A DNA stretch of 53,681 nucleotides, taken from positions 1-53,681 of the forward strand of contig JAITGX010000040.1 of NCBI GenBank assembly GCA_031280275.1, written 5' to 3'. The translations under genes were made by a program, and so were the position numbers. The notes under the pieces are model-generated. The model saw nothing but the letters and a program-made list of their open reading frames with translations, was not told where the DNA came from and ran no database searches. Source of the stretch: Synergistaceae bacterium (lineage in GTDB: Bacteria; Synergistota; Synergistia; Synergistales; Aminobacteriaceae). Shown piece by piece: positions 1-8,453 of this stretch. Positions within the stretch are counted from its first letter, which is position 1, and each line of letters starts with the position of its first letter.

Positions 1-69
1 GGAAGTTAAGCTTGACAGCGCCGATGGTACTGTATGGGGTACATACGGGAGAGTAGGTCTCTGCCAGAA
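1..69 (+). rRNA. rrf: 5S ribosomal RNA, 3' part only
   Basis: The first bases carry the conserved 5S rRNA 3' half: GGAAGTTAAGC, then CAGCGCCGATGGTACT, a variable hairpin and GGGAGAGTAGG.CTCTGCCAG. The gene is cut by the window edge, so the 16S and 23S genes presumably lie to the left. The 3' end is placed just after the CTGCCAG motif. A perfect hairpin terminator follows within 10 bases, consistent with the end of an rRNA operon. Confidence 0.9.
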
Positions 70-77
70 AACTAGTA

Positions 78-131
78 AAGCGGGCGGGAGGGAATTCCTA
101 TTTAGGAATTCCCTCCCGCCCGCTTGCTTTT
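78..131 (+). terminator. Rho-independent terminator of the rRNA operon
   Basis: A perfect 22-bp inverted repeat (AAGCGGGCGGGAGGGAATTCCT and its complement) with a 4-base loop is followed by GCTTTT. It lies immediately after the 5S gene. The stem is unusually long and perfect. The T-run is short. Confidence 0.88.
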
Positions 132-150
132 ATCCTATATCGTATATAAT
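124..150 (+). promoter_or_regulatory. Candidate sigma-70 promoter for the response regulator gene
   Basis: TTGCTT (124-129) and a perfect TATAAT (145-150) are 15 bases apart, 40 bases upstream of the response-regulator start. The spacing is shorter than the ideal 17 and the -35 box overlaps the 3' arm of the terminator stem, so only the -10 box is convincing. Confidence 0.4.
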
Positions 151-189
151 GTAAAATATAGTGAAACCGAAAATGGAGGGACGCGTGGT

Positions 190-774
190 ATGGTGGATAG
201 GGATAGGATGGATCGGGAACGCCCGATGATCATGATTGTGGACGACGACGTCACCAATCTAAAGGCCGCCAAAAACTCGCTGGTGGACTTTTACGAGGTG
301 TTCACCGTCCCCTCGGCGGAAAAGATGTTCGACCTGCTCCAACGCAACATCCCCAAGTTGATCCTGCTCGACATCAACATGCCGGGCATGGACGGCTACG
401 AGGCCCTGAAGCTCCTCAAAGCCGATCCAGTCATGAGCGTCATCCCCGTGATCTTCCTGACCGCCATCCATTCCCTGGAGAGCGAACTGGACGGTATCTC
501 TTTAGGAGCCGCCGACTACATCTCTAAGCCGTTTCTTCCCCAGCTTCTGCGGCGGAAGGTGGAACTGCACCTCATGCTCGAAGCGCAAAGGCGTCTGCTG
601 GAGGCTCAACTGTGGAAGATTGAATCCCTGGTGAAAGACCTCAACCACCTCAAAGAAAACTTTCGTAAGGCAACTGAGGCACTCCAGCTCATTCAAAAGA
701 AACACGGGGATCACCTCGACCCCATTCTGGTAGATGCCTTTGAGCAGGTGACCAATCTTTTAACGGAAGCGTAG
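190..774 (+). CDS. Response regulator receiver protein with a C-terminal helical tail
   Basis: A 194-residue protein with one N-terminal receiver domain. The acidic pocket IVDDD lies near the start, the phospho-acceptor Asp is D61 (LLDINMPGMDGYEAL), the conserved Thr is in FLTA and the Lys in SKPF. About 75 helix-forming residues follow, rich in L, E and K. No DNA-binding, GGDEF or HD-GYP output domain is visible, so it probably acts as a phosphorelay intermediate or by protein contact. The ORF track starts at TTG 124 inside the terminator; ATG 190 is preferred because GGAGGG lies 9 bases upstream. The hybrid kinase gene begins 14 bases after its stop, so the two are probably co-transcribed. 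Confidence 0.88.
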   Translation: MVDRDRMDRERPMIMIVDDDVTNLKAAKNSLVDFYEVFTVPSAEKMFDLLQRNIPKLILLDINMPGMDGYEALKLLKADPVMSVIPVIFLTAIHSLESELDGISLGAADYISKPFLPQLLRRKVELHLMLEAQRRLLEAQLWKIESLVKDLNHLKENFRKATEALQLIQKKHGDHLDPILVDAFEQVTNLLTEA

Positions 775-788
775 GCGTAAAAAACACG

Positions 789-3401
789 ATGAGTTCCCCC
801 TTTCAAAACATTCAGACAAGCACGGACTCGGATCCCGCTTTCGCAGGACAGCGCGCTTCGGCCAACGAAACCCAGCCGTCCCGGACCGTCCTGGATACGC
901 CGCGCCCAGTCGCCACAAGCATGTTGAGACTACGTTTTACCCTGATCTACGTGCTCTTTATCCTGGCGCTGTTTTTGGTGGTTGTCATCCTCTCTGTTCA
1001 GCAGTACTACGACGTGGGCGTCGGTATCGCCCTGCGTCAGGGCTTTCCCCTGCTGGAGCGCGCCGCCGCCCTTATCGAAGGCGACAAATTTGAAAAACTT
1101 TCCAAAACTCTCGACCCCTCCGATTCTTTTTACGAAGAAACCCGGAAAAAACTCGCCGCTTTGAAAATGGAAACGCGCTGCCGCCGTCTTTACACCATGG
1201 CGCCAGGCAAGGAAAACGTCCACCGATTCATCATCGACGGCGGCAACCCAGAGCAGGCGATCTTTTCCCCTCTCGGCAAGAAAGAGGACGTCAGCGCCGC
1301 GAAGGCCTACCTGCAAACTTACGAGACCTGGACCCCGCAGGTGGACGAAAGGGATTTCGCGGGCGTAGGAGCGGGCGTATCAGTATATGCCCCGCTGTTC
1401 AACTCTTCCGGAGCGATGGTGGGGGTTGTTGCTTGCGATCTGGACGCAGAGCGCATCTATAGAGTGGTTTTCAGGCGAATATGGCAGCAGCTCGGCATCT
1501 CGGCCCTTTTTATCATTGTGGGTCTGTTTTTTTACTTTCACATGTTGCGTGTGATTGCCCGGCAGAACGACGAGCTTCTGAAGATGACCCAAAGAGCTCA
1601 GACCGCGTCCCATTCAAAAAGCGCGTTTTTAGCCCGGATGAGCCACGAGATCCGCACACCCATGAACGCCATTATAGGCATGAGCGAGCTGGCTCAGAGG
1701 GAGTACGGTACGCCTAGGGCGGCGGGGTACATTACGGATATCCAGCGAGCTGGGAATCACCTCCTTTCCATTATTAACGATATTCTAGATTTTTCAAAGA
1801 TAGAGTCGAACCGCATGGAGATCGTGAGTGAACTCTATGACACGGCCTCCTTATTAAACGACGCCCTCACCGTTGCCCGCGTTCGTCTCGGCGAAAAACC
1901 CGTGGATTTTCTCCGGGACGTGGACACCTCCATCCCCGCTTTCCTCGTCGGAGACGTGGCCCGCATCCGGCAGGTTCTTTTGAACCTCCTCTCGAATGCG
2001 GAGAAGTACACGAAAAAGGGCTTCGTGAAGTTCACGGCCCGCTGCGAACCCAGGTCAGAGGGCAAGGTGTTCCTGACTTTCTCGGTAGAGGACACCGGTC
2101 TCGGAATCAAACCGGAGGACTTAGGAAAGCTCTTTGATAACTTTTCCCGCCTGGACGCACAACACAACGCCAACGTGGAGGGTACGGGCCTGGGGCTGGC
2201 GATAGCGCGAAACCTGTGCCGCCTCATGGGCGGGGACATCACGGTGACAAGTGAGTACGGTAAGGGTTCCACCTTCACGGCAACCCTGTTTCAGACCGTC
2301 GCGGACAGCAGGCCGATAGCGCTGGACAGTTTGGATAGGAACATCAGGCCCCACGGCGAAACAGGTGTGCGCTTCACCGCACCGGGCTTCCGCGTGCTGG
2401 TCGTGGATGACGTGCAGAGCAACCTGAGGGTCGCGGAGGGCCTCCTTGCCCCTTACGAGATGGTGGTGGACACCTGCGCCAGTGGGGAGGAATCGGTGGC
2501 GATGGTGCAGAAGCGCGAGTACGGCCTAGTGCTGATGGATCACATGATGCCGGACATGGACGGAATAATGGCCACGGAGGCGATACGGGCGCTGGGCGGG
2601 CGCTTCGAGAAAGTGCCCATCGTGGCCTTAACGGCCAACGCTGTCTCCGGCATGAGGGAGATGTTCCTGAAAAACGGCTTTAACGATTATCTTTCGAAGC
2701 CGATAGAGATCAAAAAACTGAACGAACTCATCAAGAAATGGGTTCCGCCGGAGAAGCGGTTTGAGAGGCAGGCGGAGAGGAGGAGGCCCCAAGCGTCTTC
2801 TTCCGTCAAGATCGAAGGACTCGACACGGTCTTGGGCATGGTATTAAGCGGCGGCACGGAGGCGCAATACCGGGAGTTGCTGGCGCTGTTTTGTCACGAC
2901 GCGGAGGTGCGGATGGAGTTTCTTTATTCCTCGCAGGTGGAGGCCGATTTAAAGAATTTCACGACACAGGCCCACGCTCTTAAAAGCGCCTCGGCAAACG
3001 TGGGCGCCAAGGCGTTGTCGGAGGATGCCGCGGCCCTGGAAGACGCGGGTAAACGAGGGGACATAGCTTTTATCCGGGAGCGGCTCGACGGGTTCCGTGA
3101 AAGACTTGCCGAGTTCGTGGGACACGTGCGCAGTACCCTAGCCGCCAGCTTGCGCCCGGCGCCGGCAGCGGGTTTGTCGGAGGTTCCCGTCGCCAGCCTC
3201 CTGCACCTGAAGGAAGCCCTTGCCAGGGAGGACGTGGGGAAAGCAGACAGCCTTTTGGCGGAGTTGGCTGGAACGGACAACGAGAAGACAAAAACCCTTC
3301 TCGATGAGGTCTCGGACTTGCTTCTAAAATCGGAGTTTGAAAAAGCCGCAGCCACCACCGACTCTTTCCTAAAAGCTCTGGGTCCTGACGAACGCCGATA
3401 G
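789..3401 (+). CDS. Hybrid sensor histidine kinase (HK-REC-HPt)
   Basis: An 870-residue membrane kinase. A hydrophobic helix near residues 48-69 and a second near 228-250 enclose an extracytoplasmic region that reads like a small Cache/PAS-type domain (VYAPLFNSSGAMVGVVACDLD). Then come HisKA with H286 in [15 protein letters not shown], an HATPase with DTGLGIKPED and GTGLGLAI, a receiver with D584 (LMDHMMPDMDG) and an HPt with H729 (HALKSASANVG). A roughly 65-residue helical tail follows the HPt and recurs in two other kinases here. The His-Asp-His set makes it a self-contained phosphorelay whose final acceptor could be the adjacent receiver protein. It is very similar through kinase and receiver to the kinase at 4552-7701, suggesting duplication. 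Confidence 0.92.
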   Translation: MSSPFQNIQTSTDSDPAFAGQRASANETQPSRTVLDTPRPVATSMLRLRFTLIYVLFILALFLVVVILSVQQYYDVGVGIALRQGFPLLERAAALIEGDKFEKLSKTLDPSDSFYEETRKKLAALKMETRCRRLYTMAPGKENVHRFIIDGGNPEQAIFSPLGKKEDVSAAKAYLQTYETWTPQVDERDFAGVGAGVSVYAPLFNSSGAMVGVVACDLDAERIYRVVFRRIWQQLGISALFIIVGLFFYFHMLRVIARQNDELLKMTQRAQTASHSKSAFLARMSHEIRTPMNAIIGMSELAQREYGTPRAAGYITDIQRAGNHLLSIINDILDFSKIESNRMEIVSELYDTASLLNDALTVARVRLGEKPVDFLRDVDTSIPAFLVGDVARIRQVLLNLLSNAEKYTKKGFVKFTARCEPRSEGKVFLTFSVEDTGLGIKPEDLGKLFDNFSRLDAQHNANVEGTGLGLAIARNLCRLMGGDITVTSEYGKGSTFTATLFQTVADSRPIALDSLDRNIRPHGETGVRFTAPGFRVLVVDDVQSNLRVAEGLLAPYEMVVDTCASGEESVAMVQKREYGLVLMDHMMPDMDGIMATEAIRALGGRFEKVPIVALTANAVSGMREMFLKNGFNDYLSKPIEIKKLNELIKKWVPPEKRFERQAERRRPQASSSVKIEGLDTVLGMVLSGGTEAQYRELLALFCHDAEVRMEFLYSSQVEADLKNFTTQAHALKSASANVGAKALSEDAAALEDAGKRGDIAFIRERLDGFRERLAEFVGHVRSTLAASLRPAPAAGLSEVPVASLLHLKEALAREDVGKADSLLAELAGTDNEKTKTLLDEVSDLLLKSEFEKAAATTDSFLKALGPDERR

Positions 3402-3418
3402 ACGGAGGGGAAAACGTT

Positions 3419-4555
3419 GTGAGGACGAAAAAGAAGCTCTTATTTCTAGTGATCCTCGTGGTTTTAGCCCTGAGCTGGGTGTTTTTGCGGAACCCGCAGG
3501 GTCAGATCTGGAGGCCCGGCCGATCGCTGGACAGGAGACAGGTGAAGGTGGCTGTCCTCTACCTGGCAGATCCCTCCGCCGGAGGGTACAGCCGCGCCCA
3601 TGACGTCGGAATCCTGGAGATGCAGCGAGCCCTGGAACTCCGCGATGATCAGATCATCCGCAAGTTGAGTGTTTCGGACCTCAACAAACCGGCGGTGGAG
3701 CTTGCCATGAGGGAGTGCATCGCCGAGGGGGTTAACCTCATCATCTCCACCAGCGACGGTTACGCGGAGACCTGCGAAAAGCTCGCCGCAAGGTTCTCGA
3801 ACGTGGCTTTCGCGCAAATTTACGTAAAATTGCGCAACGCAACCAACCTCACCCACTACTTCGGGCGCATCTATCAGGCGCGGTATCTGAGCGGCATCGC
3901 GGCAGGACTGCGGACAAAAAACGGCAAAATCGGCTATGTGGCGGCCATGGGTCGGGCAAACAGTCAAGTCACCAGTGGTCTCAACGCCTTTGCCTTAGGG
4001 GTGGAGCGGGTCAACCGGGACGCTCAGATTCTGGTGAAGGTCACGTACAGATGGTATGATCCCATGGGAGAGAGACAGGCTGCCCGCGCACTGCTCGCCG
4101 AGGGCTGCGACGTCATCGCCCAGCACTGCGACACTCCGAACCCGCAGATAGCGGCCCAGGCAGCTGGTTTTTGGGGTGTAGGCTACAACACGGACATGAG
4201 CCGTGTCGCACCAGGAGCCGTGATAACGTCGGTCATGTGGAACTGGGGCGTGTACTATACCCGCTTGGTTCAAAGCGTGATTGACGGCTCCTTCACCACC
4301 GAACCCTACTTCGGCGGCCTGAGGGACGGAGTGGTCGACTTGGCCCCGCTCAACGAGAACCTCCTGCCCCCTGAGGCCGCCGAGACCGTGGCGAAGGCCC
4401 GCGCAGAGATCGAAGATGGGGTAAACGGCGTTTTTGACGGGGTGATGGAAACCAACGAGGGGAGGACTGTAGGCGTGGAGGGCGGCACGCTCTCCGACGC
4501 GGTTATATGCGACAGCCTGGACTGGTACTATCGCAACGTGAGAGAGCTTCGATGA
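3419..4555 (+). CDS. BMP-family (PnrA/Med-like) periplasmic binding protein, membrane-anchored
   Basis: A 378-residue protein. GTG 3419 follows GGAGGGG at good spacing. Residues about 4-24 are a hydrophobic N-terminal helix after KKK. There is no lipobox Cys and no clear signal-peptidase site, so it may stay anchored. The rest matches the basic-membrane-protein/PnrA fold: KVAVLYLADPSAGG, NLIISTSDGY, the GKIGYVAAMG strand and turn, and GCDVIAQHCDTP. Relatives bind purine nucleosides or similar ligands for ABC importers, but no permease or ATPase gene is nearby. It sits between two hybrid kinases and its stop overlaps the next start as ATGA. I infer a ligand-sensing partner of one or both kinases; the ligand is unknown. 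Confidence 0.8.
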   Translation: MRTKKKLLFLVILVVLALSWVFLRNPQGQIWRPGRSLDRRQVKVAVLYLADPSAGGYSRAHDVGILEMQRALELRDDQIIRKLSVSDLNKPAVELAMRECIAEGVNLIISTSDGYAETCEKLAARFSNVAFAQIYVKLRNATNLTHYFGRIYQARYLSGIAAGLRTKNGKIGYVAAMGRANSQVTSGLNAFALGVERVNRDAQILVKVTYRWYDPMGERQAARALLAEGCDVIAQHCDTPNPQIAAQAAGFWGVGYNTDMSRVAPGAVITSVMWNWGVYYTRLVQSVIDGSFTTEPYFGGLRDGVVDLAPLNENLLPPEAAETVAKARAEIEDGVNGVFDGVMETNEGRTVGVEGGTLSDAVICDSLDWYYRNVRELR

Positions 4556-7500
4556 ATGTTGGGTCCAACTGGAAGCATGTGATAAGGGCGAACTACCTGC
4601 AGCTCACTTTGGTGTTCGCCGCCTTTTTTTTGGTAGTGCTGGCTGGGTGCGCCTCCATCGGCAATATCATGCGGCGGCACCTTACCGAGGGGCTGAACGA
4701 CGCGATGCTGGCCGCCGAGATCAGCGTGGACGCGCTGCTTTCCAATGGGGCGGTCACTCTGTCCAACGCGGCCTACACCGTGCGGGACATGCTGGAAAGG
4801 AACGCAAGCCAAGGTCAGGTAATTGCGTACCTCAAAGAGATGACGGAAAAGATCCGCAGCGAGCGCTTCGGGCCGTCCCGGTATATATCCCTCAACGGGT
4901 TCATCGAGGGTAAACTCATCGACAGCCTGAACCTTATCCATCCCGGGCCAGACTACATCCCCCAGCAGCGCCCCTGGTACGATGCGGCGGTGAGGAGCGA
5001 GGGAGATACCATCATACACACCGAACCCTATGTGGACGTGAGGACGGGCGAGGTGATCCTGTCCATAGTGCAGAACGTCCGCGCCAGCTCCGGCGAATCC
5101 ATGGGAATCCTGATGTTGGACGTGGACATCTCGTGGCTGAAAAAGTACATCGACGCCCTTCACTTGGTGAGAGGCGCTTATGGGATGATCCTCACCCAGA
5201 ACATGGTGGTGGTGGGGCACAAACACGGAGAGTTCGTGGGTCGTCAGCTCCAAGACCTCGATGAGGACTATGCGGAGCTGCCTCAGCTGCTTTTGATGCG
5301 CAAGGCCGTGCGGTCCGCGCGGATCACGGACGCCGACGGAACCGCCTCCTTGGCGTCGTTTCTGCGCATGGGCAACGGCTGGTATCTGGGAGTTATCATC
5401 CCGCTTCACGACTACTACGGCTACATGTACAACACCATAACGCTTTTGGTACTGATGGGGGTTTCCCTGGCGGCTTGCCTGGGCTACCTGCTGCTGCGCC
5501 TGAGCGCGGCGAAAATGCGGTCCGACGAGGAGAACAAGAGTAAGTCGGCGTTCCTGGCCCGGATGAGCCATGAGATCCGCACACCCATGAACGCCGTCAT
5601 GGGCCTGAGCGAGCTGGGCCTGCGGACGGACAGTCTGCCCCTCACCGGGGAGTACTTCGCTGGCATCAAGCAGGCGGGGCAAAACCTTCTTTCTATCATC
5701 AACGACATCCTGGACTTCTCCAAGATTGAGTCTGGCAACTTGGGCATCACGCCCGCGCCCTACATCTTGGCCTCTCTTTTGAACGATGTGGTGAACATCA
5801 TACGGGTGCGGCTGTCAGAAAAGCCGCTGCTGTTCGCCGCCAACATCCAGTCCTCCCTGCCGAACAACCTGATTGGCGACGAGACGCGGGTACGGCAGGT
5901 GCTCCTCAACATACTCTCCAACGCCGCGAAGTACACCTTTGAGGGCTTCATTATGTTCTCCGCCACGGGGGAGCGGACGGGGGAAGACACTATCGTGCTG
6001 AAGCTTGAGGTAGCTGACAGTGGGATAGGCATAAAACCGGAGGACATAAAGGGACTCTTTGGGGAGTTCGTCCGATTCGATGCCAAGCGCAACAAGGGAG
6101 TAGAGGGAACCGGGCTGGGTCTGGCCATCACCAAGAAGCTCTGCCTGGCCATGGGCGGGGACATTACGGTGACGAGCGTCTACGGGGAGGGCTCGGTGTT
6201 CACCGCCGCCATTCCCCAGAAGTTCGACGGGGACTCGCCCGTGGCCGTAGTGGACGACGTGAAAGAAAAAAGTGTTTTGTTCTGCGACGAGCGTCCCCTT
6301 TACGTCGATTCGATTCACAAGACACTGGAGGACCTGGGCGTTGCCGTCACCACCGCGGCGGACGGAGAGGAGTTCATGGATAAGCTGGCGGAGGGCGCCT
6401 ACCGTTTCGCCCTCGTCTCGCCCACTCTTGCCGCTCGCGCGAGGGATTTTCTGAACGGCGCTAAAACCGCGAACGCAAAGGCCGATACCACGCTGATTTT
6501 ACTGGCGGGGCTGAACGAGATGCCCGCGTTTCGGGACCTTCCCGTCATCATCATGCCAGCCTACGCTGTCTCCCTTGCGAACGCGCTGAACAACGAGACG
6601 CTGATCATCAGCCCCAGCAAGCCCGGCGCGCGGTTCTCCGCTCCCAGCGCCAGGGTGTTGTTGGTGGACGACATTCTGACCAACCTGGTGGTGGCAAAAG
6701 GGCTTCTGGCCCCGTACATGATGACGGTGGACACCTGCGAGAGCGGCGAGGAGTCCATCGCGCTGGTTCGCGAGAACGAGTACGACCTGGTGCTGATGGA
6801 TCATATGATGCCCGGTATGGACGGGATTGAGGCGACGAAGGCCATTCGCGCCCTGGGCGGCGGCCTGGAGAAACTGCCCATTGTGGCTCTCACGGCTAAC
6901 GCCGTTTCCGGAATGCACGAGATGTTTCTGAAACGGGGAATGGACGATTTCATCTCCAAACCGATAGACCCCGCCAAACTAGACGCCATTCTCCGCAAGT
7001 GGATTCCCAAGGAAAAACAGCGCACGGCTGTTCATCGGGAACCGGCTGCACCCAAGGAGAGTGTTCTTTTCGAATTGGAGGGAGTGGACATGAAAAGGGG
7101 CATGGCCATGGCGAGTGGTTCGGAGGAGAACTACCGGGGTGTGTTGAAAATCTACTGCCGCGACGTTGCCGATAGAATGGAATTTCTCAGCGTAACCTGT
7201 GCCGAGAAAGACCTGAAAAACTTCGTCGTTCAGGTACACGCGCTCAAAAGCGCCTCCACCAACATCGGGGCCACGGCCTTGGCGGAGACGGCGGCGCTTC
7301 TGGAGAGCGCGGGGAAACGCGGGGATTTGGCGTTCATTTGGGAGCGAGTCGGCGTTTTTCGGGACGGCCTTACCGCTCTGGTGCAGAACATCGAAACGGC
7401 TTTGAGTCCTGCCGCGCCGGAGATCTCTCTCAGCGAACCGGAGTCAGCGCCGCTCGAGGAAGTTGTGCCCCTTTTGACCTCTTTACAGGAGTCCCTCGCC

Positions 7501-7701
7501 GCTGAAGACGTTCGCCGGGCCGACGACCTCATCGCCGAGTTAGGGGAGTTGCGCCTCGACACCGCTACCGCCGCGGTCGTCTCTCGCGTGTCGGATTTAC
7601 TCCTCCTAGCTGAATTCGAAGAAGCCGCCCAAACTATAAAAAGCAGAACCTTAAGCGGGGGCAGAGCCCCACAAGGGTTTAATCAGCACTTCCCTAAATG
7701 A
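4552..7701 (+). CDS. Hybrid sensor histidine kinase (double Cache-like sensor, HK, pseudo-REC, REC, HPt)
   Basis: A 1049-residue protein. The track start at 4507 lies inside the upstream gene; ATG 4552 gives an ATGA overlap and translational coupling. A membrane helix near residues 15-38 is followed by a large extracytoplasmic domain of double-Cache type (GESMGILMLDVDISWL) and a second helix near 295-320. HisKA has H340 and the HATPase has GTGLGLAI. A first receiver-like segment (VLFCDERPLYVDS...VSPTLAAR) lacks the phospho-acceptor Asp and the Lys. A second receiver is intact with D750. The HPt has H896 (HALKSASTNIG). The last 15 or so codons fall inside a dispersed repeat, so the tail SGGRAPQGFNQHFPK is probably not native. 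Confidence 0.92.
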   Translation: MNVGSNWKHVIRANYLQLTLVFAAFFLVVLAGCASIGNIMRRHLTEGLNDAMLAAEISVDALLSNGAVTLSNAAYTVRDMLERNASQGQVIAYLKEMTEKIRSERFGPSRYISLNGFIEGKLIDSLNLIHPGPDYIPQQRPWYDAAVRSEGDTIIHTEPYVDVRTGEVILSIVQNVRASSGESMGILMLDVDISWLKKYIDALHLVRGAYGMILTQNMVVVGHKHGEFVGRQLQDLDEDYAELPQLLLMRKAVRSARITDADGTASLASFLRMGNGWYLGVIIPLHDYYGYMYNTITLLVLMGVSLAACLGYLLLRLSAAKMRSDEENKSKSAFLARMSHEIRTPMNAVMGLSELGLRTDSLPLTGEYFAGIKQAGQNLLSIINDILDFSKIESGNLGITPAPYILASLLNDVVNIIRVRLSEKPLLFAANIQSSLPNNLIGDETRVRQVLLNILSNAAKYTFEGFIMFSATGERTGEDTIVLKLEVADSGIGIKPEDIKGLFGEFVRFDAKRNKGVEGTGLGLAITKKLCLAMGGDITVTSVYGEGSVFTAAIPQKFDGDSPVAVVDDVKEKSVLFCDERPLYVDSIHKTLEDLGVAVTTAADGEEFMDKLAEGAYRFALVSPTLAARARDFLNGAKTANAKADTTLILLAGLNEMPAFRDLPVIIMPAYAVSLANALNNETLIISPSKPGARFSAPSARVLLVDDILTNLVVAKGLLAPYMMTVDTCESGEESIALVRENEYDLVLMDHMMPGMDGIEATKAIRALGGGLEKLPIVALTANAVSGMHEMFLKRGMDDFISKPIDPAKLDAILRKWIPKEKQRTAVHREPAAPKESVLFELEGVDMKRGMAMASGSEENYRGVLKIYCRDVADRMEFLSVTCAEKDLKNFVVQVHALKSASTNIGATALAETAALLESAGKRGDLAFIWERVGVFRDGLTALVQNIETALSPAAPEISLSEPESAPLEEVVPLLTSLQESLAAEDVRRADDLIAELGELRLDTATAAVVSRVSDLLLLAEFEEAAQTIKSRTLSGGRAPQGFNQHFPK
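7651..7693 (+). repeat. Dispersed palindromic element, copy A (3' part, inside the kinase gene)
   Basis: This matches the right half of the element seen complete at 47152-47259: AAGCGGGG, GGGGCAGAGCCCC-like hairpin, ACAAGGGTTTAATCAG, then CACTTCC. It lies within the open reading frame of the hybrid kinase and supplies its last codons; the stop codon lies a few bases beyond, after CTAAA. The left half is missing. Confidence 0.75.
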
Positions 7702-7735
7702 TGATAAAAGGTTCATTGGTGAAATAAAGGCTAGC

Positions 7736-7759
7736 AGGTTGAGTATAGTGACTCAACTT
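7736..7759 (+). terminator. Weak hairpin after the kinase cluster
   Basis: AGGTTGAGT and ACTCAACTT form a 9-bp stem (one G-T pair) with a 6-base loop. The T-run is only CTTT-like, so termination here is uncertain. The rest of the 192-base gap before msrA is AT-rich and shows no clear promoter, although TTGTTG and TAAAGT occur 16 bases apart near 7796. Confidence 0.35.
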
Positions 7760-7893
7760 TCGCAGTAACTTTTCAGTGTCTGGCACCTTAAATTGTTGGA
7801 TATAACTTGGAAGGTAAAGTATCATTACAATAGAAAAATTTTTTCCTAAGGCTTAAGTTGTTGACGTTGCTTTAAAATATGGGAGGTTGTATC

Positions 7894-8451
7894 ATGTTGG
7901 AAACAAACATGGAACGGAAGGTTCTTCCGTCCAATCCTAACGCGGGAGAGGCGTTTAATAGAGGTGCGCTCGAAAAAATTTACCTGGCCGGGGGGTGTTT
8001 TTGGGGCGCAGAGGCCTTCATGGCGCGGGTGCCGGGCGTTGCGGACACCACGGTGGGCTACGCTAACGGGACGACGGCTAACCCCATCTATGAGGAGGTC
8101 TGCCACAAGAACACCGGCCATGCCGAGACGGTAGAGGTTTTGTACGACCCCAAGCGGACATCTCTCGCAAGCCTGCTGACCGCCTTTTTCACCATTATCG
8201 ACCCTCTGAGCGTCAACCGTCAAGGCGAGGACTTCGGCACGCAGTACCGCACGGGCGTCTACTATCTAACGCTGGAGGACAAGGAAACCGCCGAAAAGGT
8301 GTTCGCCGCCGAACAGGCCAAGTACTCCCGTCCCCTGGCCGTGGAGCTGAAACCTCTGGAAAACTTCTACGCCGCTGAGGAGCACCACCAGGATTACCTG
8401 GAAAAGAACCCTGGCGGCTACTGTCACGTTGACTTTTCCAAGCTGGGCTAA
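7894..8451 (+). CDS. msrA: Peptide-methionine (S)-S-oxide reductase MsrA
   Basis: A 185-residue repair enzyme that reduces S-methionine sulfoxide in proteins. The catalytic motif GGCFWGAEAFM is near residue 34, followed by VGYANG, YEEVCHKNTGHAETVEV and the MsrA signature TQYRTGVYY. A further Cys in GGYCHVDF may act as resolving Cys. Length is normal for a single-domain MsrA, with no fused MsrB. ATG 7894 is chosen over ATG 7879 because GGGAGG lies 8-9 bases before it. thpR starts two bases after its stop, so both are probably on one mRNA. Confidence 0.95.
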   Translation: MLETNMERKVLPSNPNAGEAFNRGALEKIYLAGGCFWGAEAFMARVPGVADTTVGYANGTTANPIYEEVCHKNTGHAETVEVLYDPKRTSLASLLTAFFTIIDPLSVNRQGEDFGTQYRTGVYYLTLEDKETAEKVFAAEQAKYSRPLAVELKPLENFYAAEEHHQDYLEKNPGGYCHVDFSKLG

Positions 8452-8453
8452 CC

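Noticed and set aside
4528-5682. 384-residue minus-strand ORF opposite the second hybrid kinase
   Set aside because: Shadow frame; the sense strand encodes a complete sensor kinase.
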